A stretch of 64,000 bases of DNA from Mycolicibacterium septicum DSM 44393 (GTDB lineage Bacteria; Actinomycetota; Actinomycetes; Mycobacteriales; Mycobacteriaceae): positions 2,568,188 to 2,632,187 of the forward strand of contig NZ_HG322951.1 of assembly GCF_000455325.1 (NCBI RefSeq), written 5' to 3'. The number at the start of each line of letters is the position of its first letter. Positions within the stretch are counted from its first letter, which is position 1. A program made the position numbers and the translations under genes. Below, in pieces: positions 51,519 to 59,766 of this stretch. The notes under the pieces are model-generated. The model saw only the letters and a list, made by a program, of their open reading frames with translations. It made no database searches and was not told the origin of the DNA.

Positions 51519-51536
51519 GCTGTACGGTCGTATAGT
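51519..51536. promoter_or_regulatory. TetR-type operator, copy 10 (autoregulatory)
   Basis: GCTGTAC-GGTC-GTATAGT, located between the divergent tetR (51473) and SnoaL-like (51603) genes. Confidence 0.8.
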
Positions 51537-51602
51537 CTCATTTCATCGTCACCGCCGCACCCACGGCGCGCGGTATAAGCCACCCGACATACCAGGAGTC
51601 CG

Positions 51603-52166
51603 ATGACTATCGATGCCACCTTGGACACGCTGCAGCGCGATGTGCGCTACCTGCTGGATCGCACCGAGATCCTGGACTGCGTAGCTCGACATGCTCGCGG
51701 CTGCGACCGCCACGACATCGATCTGATCACCGCCGCCTACCACCGCGATGGTGTCGATGAGCACGGTCATGCTGTCAACGCGGGACCCGAGTATGGAGGC
51801 TGGGCCAATGCGACTCACGCCGAAACCTCCCGCGTGCACACCCACAACATCACCACGCACACCTGCGAAATCGCCGGCGACACCGCGCACGCGGAAAGCT
51901 ACGTCATCGTCGTGCTCATCGGAACCGACGGCAAGAGCGCACAATTCATCACCGGTCGATACATCGACCGGCTTGAACGCCGAGATGGCCAGTGGCGCAT
52001 AGTTGTTCGTCGATCGACGGTCGAAGGAATGTTTTTGGCGGATGCGAGAGTGCTGCAGTCAAGCTTCTTCACGGAAAAGGGCTACCTAGTCGGGACGCGG
52101 GATCGCACAGACCTGTCCTACCAGCGCCCGTTGACCATCGAGACCCCGGCGCCCGCGCGCTGGTAG
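51603..52166 (+). CDS. SnoaL-like / nuclear transport factor 2-family protein
   Basis: 187 residues. LLDRTEILDCVARHARGCDRHDIDLITAAYH, then HTHNITTHTCEIAGDTAHAES and QFITGRYIDRLERRDGQWRIVVRRSTVEG, give the cone-shaped SnoaL_4/NTF2-like fold seen in dehydratases, isomerases and ring-hydroxylating small subunits. The D/H pairs in DRHDID and HTHNI could be catalytic. First gene of the operon NTF2-ALDH-nitroreductase-small protein (51603-54647), under operator copy 10. Confidence 0.83.
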   Translation: MTIDATLDTLQRDVRYLLDRTEILDCVARHARGCDRHDIDLITAAYHRDGVDEHGHAVNAGPEYGGWANATHAETSRVHTHNITTHTCEIAGDTAHAESYVIVVLIGTDGKSAQFITGRYIDRLERRDGQWRIVVRRSTVEGMFLADARVLQSSFFTEKGYLVGTRDRTDLSYQRPLTIETPAPARW

Positions 52167-52197
52167 CCAATTCGAAATCCAAGGTAGATAGGCAAAA

Positions 52198-53682
52198 ATG
52201 ATGGCAGTTGACACTGACTCCGGGATCTTAGCGGGCGACCCGAGGATGCTCATCGGTGGCGAATTACACATCACTGATGATGAGTCCTTGTTCGACGTCG
52301 AGCACCCGGCTACCGGAGAAGTCGTCGGCCAGGTATCCGACGGGTCGGTCGCCGACATGCACCGTGCCGTCGCCGCCGCCGCCCATGCGTTCGAGACCAC
52401 CGACTGGTCCCGCGACGTCGATTTTCGGTATCACTGCTTGACCCAGCTCCATGAGGCGCTGGAGCGCGAGAAAGAGCACCTTCGTCGCGTCCTGATCACC
52501 GAAGTTGGTTGTCCGGTGTCGGTGTCCGGCAGCCAGATCGAAGACCCGATCGCTGAGGTGAAACACTGGGCCGAGCACGGCCGCGCCTTCGAATACCTGC
52601 AAGACACGGGTATCCACGACACACATCTCGGCCCCGCTCGGCGCAAACTGCACTTCGAACCGGTTGGAGTTGTCGGAGCGATCACGCCCTGGAACGTCCC
52701 GTTCTACCTCAACATCGCCGAAACCGTGCCGGCTTTGATGGCGGGCAACACGGTGGTGCTCAAACCGGCCCAGCTGACCCCCTGGTCGGGAACCGAACTG
52801 GGACGCATCGTTGCCGAACACACCGATATCCCGCCGGGGGTCTTCAACGTCGTCACTTCCAATGCCAACGAAGTGGGCGCCGCGCTGACTGCTGACCCGC
52901 GGGTGGACATGATCACGTTCACCGGATCCACCGCCACCGGCCGATCCATCCTGGCCGCCGCCGCGCCAACGGTCAAAAAAACCCTGCTCGAACTCGGAGG
53001 GAAGTCGGCCCACATCGTCCTTGATGACGCCGACTTCAACTCGGCACTGCCACTGGCCGCGATGATGGCATGCGTGATGTCAGGACAAAGCTGCATCTTG
53101 CCCAGCCGAATTCTGTTGCCACGCAGCCGCTACGACGAAGGCCTGGCGATCCTCAAGACATCGATGGAGAACTTTCCTGTCGGAGACCCCTGGATGCCCG
53201 GCATCATGCAGGGTCCCCAAATCAGTGCGGCTCAACAACGAAAAGTTCTCGGGCTTATCAAGGAGGGCGTGGAATCTGGTGCGCGCCTGCTCACCGGCGG
53301 TGGCATCCCAGAGGGTCTGAGTGCCGGGTACTACACCCAGCCCACCTTGCTCGCCGATGTCAACCCTGATGCGCACATCGCCCAGGAAGAAATCTTCGGC
53401 CCAGTCCTCACCGTCACGCCTTACAACACTGACGATGAGGCCGTCGCGATCGCCAACAACACAATCTACGGACTCTCCGGAGAAGTCAGCAGCGCAGACA
53501 CCGATCGTGCAATGGCTATCGCCAAGCAGATGCGGACCGGCAACGTGACCATCAACGGCAAGAGTCACTTTGGGATCACCAGTCCCTTCGGCGGCACCAA
53601 ACAGAGCGGCCTGGGCTACCGCAACGGGCCACACGGTTACCAGGAGTATCTGGCCATCAAAACCATCGGCCTACCCGAATAG
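52198..53682 (+). CDS. NAD(P)-dependent aldehyde dehydrogenase
   Basis: 494-residue class-typical ALDH. NAD site VGVVGAITPWNVPFYLNIAE, LKPAQLTPWSG, and TFTGSTATGRSI; general-base glutamate in LLELGGKSAHIVLDDAD; catalytic cysteine in MSGQSCILPSRILLP; EEIFGPVLTVTPY near the C-terminus. It oxidises an aldehyde to a carboxylic acid, probably the step after the SDR/GMC alcohol oxidations of this regulon. Two ATGs (52198, 52201) are adjacent at the start. Confidence 0.93.
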   Translation: MMAVDTDSGILAGDPRMLIGGELHITDDESLFDVEHPATGEVVGQVSDGSVADMHRAVAAAAHAFETTDWSRDVDFRYHCLTQLHEALEREKEHLRRVLITEVGCPVSVSGSQIEDPIAEVKHWAEHGRAFEYLQDTGIHDTHLGPARRKLHFEPVGVVGAITPWNVPFYLNIAETVPALMAGNTVVLKPAQLTPWSGTELGRIVAEHTDIPPGVFNVVTSNANEVGAALTADPRVDMITFTGSTATGRSILAAAAPTVKKTLLELGGKSAHIVLDDADFNSALPLAAMMACVMSGQSCILPSRILLPRSRYDEGLAILKTSMENFPVGDPWMPGIMQGPQISAAQQRKVLGLIKEGVESGARLLTGGGIPEGLSAGYYTQPTLLADVNPDAHIAQEEIFGPVLTVTPYNTDDEAVAIANNTIYGLSGEVSSADTDRAMAIAKQMRTGNVTINGKSHFGITSPFGGTKQSGLGYRNGPHGYQEYLAIKTIGLPE

Positions 53683-53693
53683 ACAGCCCACCT

Positions 53694-54380
53694 ATGAGTA
53701 GTGACATTTGGGAGGTCATGGCCACCGCGCGTTCGATCCGCCGGTTCACCTCAGAGCCTGTTGATGAGGACACACTGGACCGGTGCCTGGAAGCCGCGAC
53801 GTGGGCTCCCTCGGGTGCCAACGCGCAGTGCTGGCGCTTCGTGGTGCTGCGGTCGCCCGAGCTGAGGGCGGCGGTCGCCCGTGCGGCGGTCCAGGCTCTG
53901 TCCGTTATCGAGCCCGTCTACGGCATGAGCCGTCCCGATGCCGCCGACCGCAGCGCTCGTGCTCGGTCCTATCGCGCGATATACGACCTGCACGACCGTG
54001 CGGGTGAACACACCTCGGTACTCTTCGTCCAGCAGAAACTGCCAGCCACCAGCGACTTCCTCCTGGGCGGCTCCATCTTCCCGGCTATGCAGAACTTCCT
54101 GCTTGCCGCCCGCGCGCAAGGATTAGGTGCCTGCCCTACCAGTTGGGCCGCCTATGGGGGAGAGCAGCTCCTGCGACAGGCTGTCGGTGTGCCCGATGAT
54201 TGGGTGATCGCCGGCCACGTCGTCATCGGATGGCCACGGGGCAGCCACGGAGAAGTCAAGCGTCACCCATTTCGTGAGGCCGTCGACATCGACCGTTGGA
54301 ACCACCGATCGCGCACCTCGCTTGACCGCAAAGTCGCAGAGCGCAGCGAAGCAGCCACTACCGCGGCTGAGGAGGTTTAG
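53694..54380 (+). CDS. Nitroreductase-family FMN-dependent oxidoreductase
   Basis: 228 residues. FMN-binding features are ARSIRRFTSEPVDEDTLDRC, WAPSGANAQCWRFVVL and GLGACPTSWAAYGGEQL. Family members reduce quinones, enones or nitro groups with NAD(P)H; some act as ene-reductases in catabolic operons. It follows the ALDH by 11 nt and its stop abuts the next GTG. The substrate is not known. Confidence 0.87.
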   Translation: MSSDIWEVMATARSIRRFTSEPVDEDTLDRCLEAATWAPSGANAQCWRFVVLRSPELRAAVARAAVQALSVIEPVYGMSRPDAADRSARARSYRAIYDLHDRAGEHTSVLFVQQKLPATSDFLLGGSIFPAMQNFLLAARAQGLGACPTSWAAYGGEQLLRQAVGVPDDWVIAGHVVIGWPRGSHGEVKRHPFREAVDIDRWNHRSRTSLDRKVAERSEAATTAAEEV

Positions 54381-54647
54381 GTGAAAGCCCGGGCACTTAA
54401 CGAGTTCGACCGGCACCTGCTTCACTTCTTTCTGACCTGGGCACCGTTCGGCGGGCCCAGCGATGAAGACACATTCCCGCGATTCGGATGTGACGCTGCA
54501 TCCGGCCGACGACGGTTCGAAAGAGTAGCTACGGCGGCGTGTGCCGACCTGCCATGCTTCTGCGAAGAAGATGCCGCGCTCGTGCAACGTGCAGTGAAAT
54601 GGGTGGCGGCCCAACAGTTAGGACGAGTGCAACAGGCACTGGCCTAA
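54381..54647 (+). CDS. Small hypothetical protein
   Basis: 88 residues starting with GTG directly after the nitroreductase stop. It contains LNEFDRHLLHFFLTWAPFGG, TFPRFGCDAASGRRRFERV and three cysteines in ACADLPCFCEED. It loosely resembles small actinobacterial proteins of the DUF3263 size class with an HTH-like pattern, but I do not recognise a family. The position at the end of the operon suggests co-expression. Confidence 0.55.
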   Translation: MKARALNEFDRHLLHFFLTWAPFGGPSDEDTFPRFGCDAASGRRRFERVATAACADLPCFCEEDAALVQRAVKWVAAQQLGRVQQALA

Positions 54648-54920
54648 CGACTTCGAGGAAGTAACGATGCCGGACTCTGCCACTACTGGCTGACGACGGA
54701 GTCGCCGCGCAGGTGGATTGCAGCCTGAACGATCGCACTGGTATTGCGCTCCAAACCGTGAAGCGTCAAACCCAACGAAGGTCGGCTGTGAGACTGAGGA
54801 GGCTGGCTAGCTGGGAACCGTTGCAAGAAGGCTCCGGCGACGAGCCGCATATCGAGGGTGATTCTGCGTCAGTCAGAGTGTTTCGGTAACGGACTCCTGC
54901 GTCACGGTGAACGTCCGCAG
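54648..54920. other. Intergenic region ending the catabolic regulon
   Basis: 273 nt between convergent genes. I see no convincing gene, RNA, or strong hairpin. Confidence 0.5.
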
Positions 54921-55526
54921 TCAGGACGATGCGAGTTTGTCGTACCAACGCATAGCCCAGCGAGCATCGGCCAGCGCGGTGTGGCGCTGGGTGAATGTCG
55001 GCGGTTTCACTCCGCACTGTCTTGAGAGACAGTCGAAGTCGGGATTGGGTTGCTGCCCGCTCGCCTCAACGGCAGCTCTGGCGAGAGTAATCACATCTAC
55101 GAGGTCCGGTCGCCAGGAAGGCTCGAGGCCGCTACGGCTGAGCATGTCCGCCAGACATATTGTGTCGAATCTTGGCACCACACCGACGACCGTCGCGCCC
55201 TCCGTCCAGTGTTGCACGATTCTTGCAGCGTCACCTGCTCGGTACACCCTCGGGAAATGTCGTGGTCGAAGCCGAACTTGCGGATGGCGCTTCTGAAATC
55301 CGCTGATCCTCAAGCCAACTGGGTCAGCATTCTGAATATCCAGATCATCGATGTCGACACATAGCAGTAGGCGTGAGTGACTATCTTCTACCCGACGGAT
55401 TATCGCGATCTCCCACGGCCGCCGGTCCCGGTGTAGGCCGGTGGTCTCGGTGTCAAGAAATACCAACGGATACTTCGCGTCAGAAGTGTTTGGACTCTCG
55501 CCGGTACGACGAGTGCTCAGCATCAT
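54921..55526 (-). CDS. DEDDh 3'-5' exonuclease (DnaQ-like)
   Basis: 201 residues from the paired ATGs at 55526/55523; the longer frame to 55964 is antisense-like and not used. ExoI is LVFLDTETTGLHRD (DxE), exoII lies near VVGVVPRFDTICLADML (D), and exoIII is HTALADARWAMRW (H-x4-D), the complete DEDDh set. It is a metal-dependent 3'-5' exonuclease of RNase T/DnaQ type, and its nucleic acid target is unknown. It follows the DUF294-like gene by 58 nt. Confidence 0.8.
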   Translation of the reverse strand: MMLSTRRTGESPNTSDAKYPLVFLDTETTGLHRDRRPWEIAIIRRVEDSHSRLLLCVDIDDLDIQNADPVGLRISGFQKRHPQVRLRPRHFPRVYRAGDAARIVQHWTEGATVVGVVPRFDTICLADMLSRSGLEPSWRPDLVDVITLARAAVEASGQQPNPDFDCLSRQCGVKPPTFTQRHTALADARWAMRWYDKLASS

Positions 55527-55584
55527 CGTGTCTCGGCGGCAACAGTCTGGGCCAGGGCATGACGCTCGGCTTCGTCGGGCTCGG

Positions 55585-56604
55585 TCACCATGTCGAAAAC
55601 GTCGATGTCGACGCCAGGTAGTCGAGTTTGCGCCGGACCCCGGTGAGTTCGCGGCCGATGCTGCGCAGGGCGGTGCGGTCCTGCGGTGAGAGTTCTGACA
55701 GTTCGACCCGCTCGGGGAAACCGGCCGAGTCGCCGCCGGCGGCCGGCCAGCGCGCGGCCCGCACCCGCCAGCGGATGCTGGACCCGATGGCGTGACATTT
55801 CGCGAGCACCCGGGCATCGTCGGCGTCGAGGTAGCGGGTGCCGGCCGCCGCGGCGATCCGGTCGGCGGTGGGCAGTGCGTCGGATCCGCAACTGAGTGCG
55901 GCCCAGCGCGCGATGCGGACCACCGGGTCGACGGCTGCGAGCTTGATGTCGATGCGACTGTCACTGGACGTCAGTACGCGCAGCCGGGACGGGACGTAGG
56001 CGCGGGCGAAGGTGGAGTCCTGCAGCATCGCCGCCAGCGCGGCGGGCTGCGCCCGGGCCGCGATACCGGCCTGATCGCGGATATCGGGTCCGTCACCGAC
56101 GGGGACGGCGTCGGCCAGCAGGCCGATCATCACCACGCCCCGATCGGCCGTGGGGTCGGCGGCCCACCGGCCGATGCCGACCGCCCAGTCCTGAGCCGTG
56201 CGGTTGAACCGCACCCGGGAGGCGACCGCGCCGTTGTCGTCGGCCCGGAATCCGCAACAGGCCAGAAGATCGTGGACGTGCGCGGCCTGATGCAGGGCCG
56301 ACTCCGAGGTGACATCGGGGCCGCGGACCACCAGCGTTTCCAGGTCCGATCCGGGGAGGGCGTCCCCGCGGCCGATGCTGCCCGAGGCGTACCAGGCGAT
56401 GCCGGGGGCCACCAGCCGCGCCGCGGTGGACAGCGCGGCGCGGGCCACGGCCGACCAGGCCTCGGCGACGGAGGCGGCACCGACACGGGTGTCGATCACG
56501 GACTTCACCGCATCGTGGGCTGCCGCGGCGGCCGCCACCAGGTCGCTCTCGCCGGCCGCCGACGCCATGCGCCGGTGAGCGTCGTCCAACGGAGCAACAG
56601 CCAT
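55585..56604 (-). CDS. DUF294-type putative nucleotidyltransferase
   Basis: 339 residues from ATG 56604; an in-frame extension to 56724 is less likely. The nucleotidyltransferase motif is GSIGRGDALPGSDLETLVV (GSxxR, DxE), followed by FRADDNGAVASRVRFNRT, WAVGIGRWA and a helical substrate-binding region. It resembles the GlnD/DUF294-like proteins with a putative substrate-binding domain. Target protein or nucleotide unknown. The neighbouring exonuclease on the same strand may be co-transcribed. Confidence 0.75.
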   Translation of the reverse strand: MAVAPLDDAHRRMASAAGESDLVAAAAAAHDAVKSVIDTRVGAASVAEAWSAVARAALSTAARLVAPGIAWYASGSIGRGDALPGSDLETLVVRGPDVTSESALHQAAHVHDLLACCGFRADDNGAVASRVRFNRTAQDWAVGIGRWAADPTADRGVVMIGLLADAVPVGDGPDIRDQAGIAARAQPAALAAMLQDSTFARAYVPSRLRVLTSSDSRIDIKLAAVDPVVRIARWAALSCGSDALPTADRIAAAAGTRYLDADDARVLAKCHAIGSSIRWRVRAARWPAAGGDSAGFPERVELSELSPQDRTALRSIGRELTGVRRKLDYLASTSTFSTW

Positions 56605-56776
56605 GTCGGCGATTGTGACAGGCGACGGGTCCGGTGAGGATTCGGCAACGCAATGCTTACCGCTGGCTACACGAACGAAACACGTGGGTGACAGCTCGGA
56701 CACGCCGAGGCGCTTATCTATCAAGTGACAGTTAAGGAGCTGGCGGCATCGCCCCCGAGCCTGAGAGAAAACGCCT
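56605..56776. promoter_or_regulatory. Divergent promoter region of the urea/guanidine operon
   Basis: 172 nt between the divergent nucleotidyltransferase and permease. It contains a small GGCG-GCAT-CGCC hairpin near 56742 and AGTGACAGTT near 56725-56734, which recurs near the TetR start at the right edge (63981-63990). No full guanidine-I riboswitch could be drawn. Confidence 0.35.
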
Positions 56777-58318
56777 ATGACCAGCAGCGCTACCGCGGCG
56801 GGACGTGATGTGTCCGACAGTTCGGGCGACCACGACGACCTGGCCGAGTTCGGTTATGACCAGCAGTTGCACCGCCGGCTCGGCAAGTTCGAATCCTTCG
56901 CCGCGGGCTTCTCCTTCGTGTCCATTCTGACCACGATCTTCCAGTTGTTCGGACTCGGGTTCGGTTTCGGCGGCCCCGCCTTCTTCTGGACCTGGCCCGC
57001 GGTGTTCCTCGGCCAGTTCCTCGTCGCGCTGTGCTTCGCCGAACTGGCCGCGCGCTATCCGATCTCGGGGGCCATCTACCAATGGTCCCGGCGGATGGGC
57101 GGCGAGGTGATCGGCTGGTTCGGCGGCTGGTTCATGATCCTGGCCCAGATCGTCACCGCCTCGGCCGCGGCGATCGCACTGCAGGTGGTGCTGCCGTCGA
57201 TCTGGTCCGGGTTCCAGGTGATCGGCGAGGATCCGGCCCTGACCTCCCCGAGTGGGGCGGCCAACGCGGTGCTGCTGGGCACGGTCCTGCTGGTGCTCAC
57301 CACCACGATCAATTGCCTTGGCGTCAAATGGATGTCACGCGTCAACAGCGCCGGGGTGATCTGCGAGATCGTCGGTGTCATCGCCGTCATCGGAGTGTTC
57401 TTCACCCATGCCCAACGGGGCCCACAGGTGGTGTTCGACACCGGTCACGCCGGCGGCCAACCCGGATACGTCTGGGCCTGGATCATGTCGGGATTGATGG
57501 CGGCCTACGTCATGGTCGGTTTCGGCTCGGCGGGTGAACTCGCAGAGGAGACCCGCAACCCGCGTCGTGTCGCGCCCCGCACCATCCGGCTGGCGCTGTC
57601 GGTCTCGGCGCTGGGCGGCGGGCTGATGATCCTGGGCGCCCTGATGGCCGCCCCCAGCCTGACCGACGGACGCCTGGCCACCGAAGGTCTGCCGTACGTA
57701 CTCGACACCGTGCTGTCCTCACCGTGGGGCACGGTGCTGCTGATCGACGTCTGCATCGCGATCACGATCTGCACCTTGGCAATCCAGACGGCGGCCTCCC
57801 GGCTGATGTTCTCGATGGCCCGCGACGGACGGCTGCCGGCCTCGTCGATCCTGTCCCGGGTCAACAGCCGCACCGGCACGCCGATCTGGCCTTCGGTGCT
57901 CATCGGCCTGCTGTGTATCGGGGTGCTGCTGGTCAACGTCGGCAACTCGGCCATCTTCGCGACCCTGGCCAGCGTCTGCATCATCCTGATCTACCTCGCC
58001 TACCTGCTGGTGACCGCGCCGCTGCTGTATCGCCGGCTCAAAGGCTGGCCCGCCCAACGCAACCAGGTCGATGCCGAAGGCCTGCCGCTGTTCTCCCTCG
58101 GCAAGTTCGGTGTCGTCGTGAACGTCCTGGCCGTGCTCTACGGCGCGGTGATGATCGTCAACCTGGGTTGGCCGCGTGCCGAGATCTTCAACCCCACCGG
58201 CGAATTGCCGATCCTGCAGTGGGCCGGACCCCTGAGCATCGCGGCCGCTGTCGTCCTCGGCGCACTGTGCTTCCCGCGCGGCAAGACCCACCCCAAACCT
58301 GTCACGATCGGAGCCTGA
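56777..58318 (+). CDS. APC-superfamily amino acid/urea-carboxylase-system permease
   Basis: 513-residue transporter with about 12 membrane segments. FESFAAGFSFVSILTTIFQL and RYPISGAIYQWSRRMGGEVIGW are typical of the APC permease group, and GFGSAGELAEETRNPRRVAPRTI of its loop 6-7. The operon context (two DUF1989 proteins, carboxylase, allophanate hydrolase) matches the permease subfamily named for the urea carboxylase system. I infer uptake of guanidine, urea or a related nitrogen compound. First gene of the operon 56777-63415. Confidence 0.87.
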   Translation: MTSSATAAGRDVSDSSGDHDDLAEFGYDQQLHRRLGKFESFAAGFSFVSILTTIFQLFGLGFGFGGPAFFWTWPAVFLGQFLVALCFAELAARYPISGAIYQWSRRMGGEVIGWFGGWFMILAQIVTASAAAIALQVVLPSIWSGFQVIGEDPALTSPSGAANAVLLGTVLLVLTTTINCLGVKWMSRVNSAGVICEIVGVIAVIGVFFTHAQRGPQVVFDTGHAGGQPGYVWAWIMSGLMAAYVMVGFGSAGELAEETRNPRRVAPRTIRLALSVSALGGGLMILGALMAAPSLTDGRLATEGLPYVLDTVLSSPWGTVLLIDVCIAITICTLAIQTAASRLMFSMARDGRLPASSILSRVNSRTGTPIWPSVLIGLLCIGVLLVNVGNSAIFATLASVCIILIYLAYLLVTAPLLYRRLKGWPAQRNQVDAEGLPLFSLGKFGVVVNVLAVLYGAVMIVNLGWPRAEIFNPTGELPILQWAGPLSIAAAVVLGALCFPRGKTHPKPVTIGA

Positions 58319-58321
58319 CCG

Positions 58322-59149
58322 ATGACCACCGCCACAACCACCGGTGCCCGCGACCACGCCCGCGCCCAGGCAGGCACCCTCACCGACTCCATGCCGGTCG
58401 TGCCGGCATCGAGCTGGCCCACCCCGCCACAAGGCGTTACACCCGAGCGACTGACATGGGCGGAGACAGTTCCCGGTGGCCGCTACACCAGCAAGGTGCT
58501 GGCCCGCGGCACCCGGCTGCGGCTGCGCGATCTGGACGGCGCCGCGTGCGCCCACCTGCTGCTGTGGCGGGCAGACGCACCCTGGGAGCGGCTCAATGTC
58601 GCCGACACCGTGAAAGTGCCCTGGCAGGCCTATCTTTCGGCAGGGCACCCGCTGCTGAGTGACCAGGGTCGGGTGCTGGCCACCTTGGTGTCTGACACCT
58701 CGGGCCACCACGACGCCCTGTGCGGCACCACGACCCTGACCGGCAATGCGGCCAAATACGGTGCGGGCGAGGTGGAGTCGTCCAGCCCCGCCGGGCGGGA
58801 ACTGCTCGCGCTGGCCGCCCTCAAGAACGGGCTGACCCGTCGCGACGTGGCGCCCAGCCTCTCGTTCTTCCACGGCGTTCGGGTCGACGCCGACGGCGCG
58901 CTGGTGTCCACGGGGTCGGCCGGGGCCGATACCGCCGTCGAACTGATCACCCATCTGCCGCTGATCGTGGCGGTCGCCAATACCGCCCATCCACTGGATC
59001 CGGCGCCGCAGTTCACCGTCGGCTCGCTCGAGGTGCTGGCCTGGTCAGCGCCGGGTGACCTGGCCGAGATCGGCGCCACGGTCGGTGACCGCGATCCCGA
59101 ATACCAACGCGCCTACCTGAATTCCGAAGATGTCTGGAGTGCCCGATGA
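58322..59149 (+). CDS. DUF1989 protein (urea carboxylase-associated protein 1 / carboxyguanidine deiminase subunit)
   Basis: 275 residues. TWAETVPGGRYTSKVLARGT, RLRDLDGAACAHLLLWRADAPWERLN and LCGTTTLTGNAAKYG fit the UAAP1 group; SLSFFHGVRVDADGALV and a C-terminal strand LEVLAWSA follow. In recent literature (from memory) the two associated proteins form carboxyguanidine deiminase, making urea carboxylate (allophanate) from carboxyguanidine. Its stop overlaps the next start (ATGA). Confidence 0.82.
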   Translation: MTTATTTGARDHARAQAGTLTDSMPVVPASSWPTPPQGVTPERLTWAETVPGGRYTSKVLARGTRLRLRDLDGAACAHLLLWRADAPWERLNVADTVKVPWQAYLSAGHPLLSDQGRVLATLVSDTSGHHDALCGTTTLTGNAAKYGAGEVESSSPAGRELLALAALKNGLTRRDVAPSLSFFHGVRVDADGALVSTGSAGADTAVELITHLPLIVAVANTAHPLDPAPQFTVGSLEVLAWSAPGDLAEIGATVGDRDPEYQRAYLNSEDVWSAR

Positions 59150-59766
59150 CTGTCACAGCTGCCCACACCGTTGTAGATGAAATCGTCGCGCCCCGCGCCC
59201 CGTGGTCGAAGATCGTGCGGGCCGGGGACGTGCTCACCATCGTCGACCTGCACGGCAACCAGGCCGTGGACACCCTGTTCTACGGGGCGGCCGATCACGG
59301 CGTGCGGTACAGCGCGCCGGCCACGATCGCGGCTCAGGGCAACATCTTCCTGACCACCGGATCGGTGCTGCGCGACAGCGACGGTGCACCGATGCTGACC
59401 ATCGTCGACGACGAGGTCGGTAACCACGACACCCTCGGCGGGGCCTGCTCGCAGGAATCGAACACCCTGCGCTACGGGCACCACACCAAGCATCAGCACG
59501 CCTGTGTGGAGAACTTCATCGGCGAAGGCGCGCGGTGGGGGCTGACCAAGGCCGACATCGTCAGCAACATCAACTTCTTCATGAACGTCCCGGTGGACCC
59601 CGACGGCGCGCTGGGCATCGTCGACGGCCTGTCCGCTCCGGGCAAGACCGTATCGCTGCGCGCCGAGATCGACACCCTGGTGCTGGTGTCGAACTGCCCG
59701 CAGATCAACAACCCGTGCAACGGATTCGACCCGACCGCTGTGCGGATGGTCGTGACGCGCCCATGA
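59146..59766 (+). CDS. DUF1989 protein (urea carboxylase-associated protein 2 / carboxyguanidine deiminase subunit)
   Basis: 206 residues. WSKIVRAGDVLTIVDLHGNQAVDTLFY, then CSQESNTLRYGHHTKHQHACVENF, NINFFMNVPVDPDGALGI and NCPQINNPCNGFDP fit the UAAP2 group; conserved Cys/His in ACSQES, HQHAC and CPQINNPC could bind a metal. Paralogue and obligate partner of the preceding gene. ATGA overlaps on both sides show coupled translation. Confidence 0.83.
   Translation: MTVTAAHTVVDEIVAPRAPWSKIVRAGDVLTIVDLHGNQAVDTLFYGAADHGVRYSAPATIAAQGNIFLTTGSVLRDSDGAPMLTIVDDEVGNHDTLGGACSQESNTLRYGHHTKHQHACVENFIGEGARWGLTKADIVSNINFFMNVPVDPDGALGIVDGLSAPGKTVSLRAEIDTLVLVSNCPQINNPCNGFDPTAVRMVVTRP

Noticed and set aside
56605..56800. 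Guanidine-I (ykkC) riboswitch before the permease
   Set aside because: GAGAGAAAACGCC and a small hairpin look faintly similar, but the conserved CTAGGG and the 3' AAAAGCCCGGGAGA-type block are missing.
57719..58990. 423-codon open frame antisense to the permease and DUF1989 gene
   Set aside because: Gly/Arg/His-rich shadow of two well-supported coding frames.
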